Source: Bradyrhizobium huanghuaihaiense (GTDB lineage: Bacteria; Pseudomonadota; Alphaproteobacteria; Rhizobiales; Xanthobacteraceae). Taken from it: a stretch of DNA of 64,000 nt. A model generated the notes under the pieces. The model was not told the origin of the DNA. It searched no databases and worked only from the letters and a program-made list of their open reading frames with translations. Of this stretch, positions 63,951 to 64,000 are shown piece after piece. A program made the position numbers and the translations under genes. The DNA lies in assembly GCF_007830635.1 (NCBI RefSeq), contig NZ_VLLA01000004.1, forward strand, positions 310,001 through 374,000. The letters are read 5' to 3'. The first letter of the stretch is position 1. Each line of letters opens with the position of its first letter.

Positions 63951-64000
63951 ATGCCAACACGCCAGGCGGGTTTGAGCAAGATCGATATGGACGTGCCGGG
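63951..64000 (+). CDS. Start of a gene cut by the window edge
   Basis: ATG after GGGAGCATGAG; reads MPTRQAGLSKIDMDVP then leaves the window. It follows the kinase by about 150 bp. Too short to name; an export or resistance target of the adjacent two-component system would be usual. Confidence 0.5.
   Translation, partial: MPTRQAGLSKIDMDVP

Overview
The window is high-GC alphaproteobacterial chromosome, most likely Bradyrhizobium or a very close relative. The basis is gene content (napEDABC behind a FixK2/FNR box, a Caulobacter-type fliF-fliG-fliH-fliN-flbD operon next to sciP, PmtA-like lipid methyltransferase), the many families of palindromic intergenic repeats that I recognise from Bradyrhizobium genomes, and compact overlapping operons with frequent TTG/GTG starts. 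No IS element, integrase, phage gene, rRNA or CRISPR array was seen; there is one tRNA (elongator Met).

Layout. 1-3.8 kb: periplasmic nitrate reductase operon (minus strand, napC cut by the window edge). 3.9-14 kb: a luciferase-like monooxygenase, a DPBB/RlpA-like protein, exported hypotheticals, two LuxR-type regulators, an adenylate cyclase/TPR fusion and a cytochrome P450. 14-19.4 kb: two intergenic repeats and an alkanesulfonate operon (ssuA-ssuD-ssuC-ssuB plus a flavin reductase). 19.5-22.7 kb: M20 carboxypeptidase, vanadium-haloperoxidase-like protein and a GYD protein. 22.8-31.2 kb: flagellar block (flbD, fliN, fliH, fliG, fliF, sciP, flgD, fliK) with a good sigma-54 promoter before fliK. 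31.5-34.3 kb: mnmA, pmtA-like gene, a secreted protein and tRNA-Met.

34.7-48.2 kb holds the most interesting locus: an apparently undescribed catabolic system. It has a DUF1537 acid-sugar kinase, a FucA-like class II aldolase and an AroE-like dehydrogenase (operon 1); a polyamine-type ABC transporter, a two-subunit N,N-dimethylformamidase homologue and a second single-chain dimethylformamidase-like protein ending in a transketolase remnant (operon 2); a GntR/FCD regulator; and a HemL-like class III aminotransferase (operon 3). The 10-bp palindrome TGATATATCA precedes each of the three operons, so GntR probably controls all of them. The dimethylformamidase large subunit is split by one in-frame TAG at a position where the family has Trp, so the amidase may be recently inactivated (or the base is a sequencing error).

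48.4-61.2 kb carries two paralogous two-component systems flanking a cytochrome b561 and a TonB-dependent receptor, small envelope proteins, remnants of a third histidine kinase and of a thioredoxin-fold protein, and a repeat-filled spacer. Four minus-strand transcription units here share an operator made of CATTAC-type hexamers repeated every 11 bp, which suggests one autoregulated envelope/iron regulon. 61.4-64 kb: a third two-component system and the start of one more gene at the edge.
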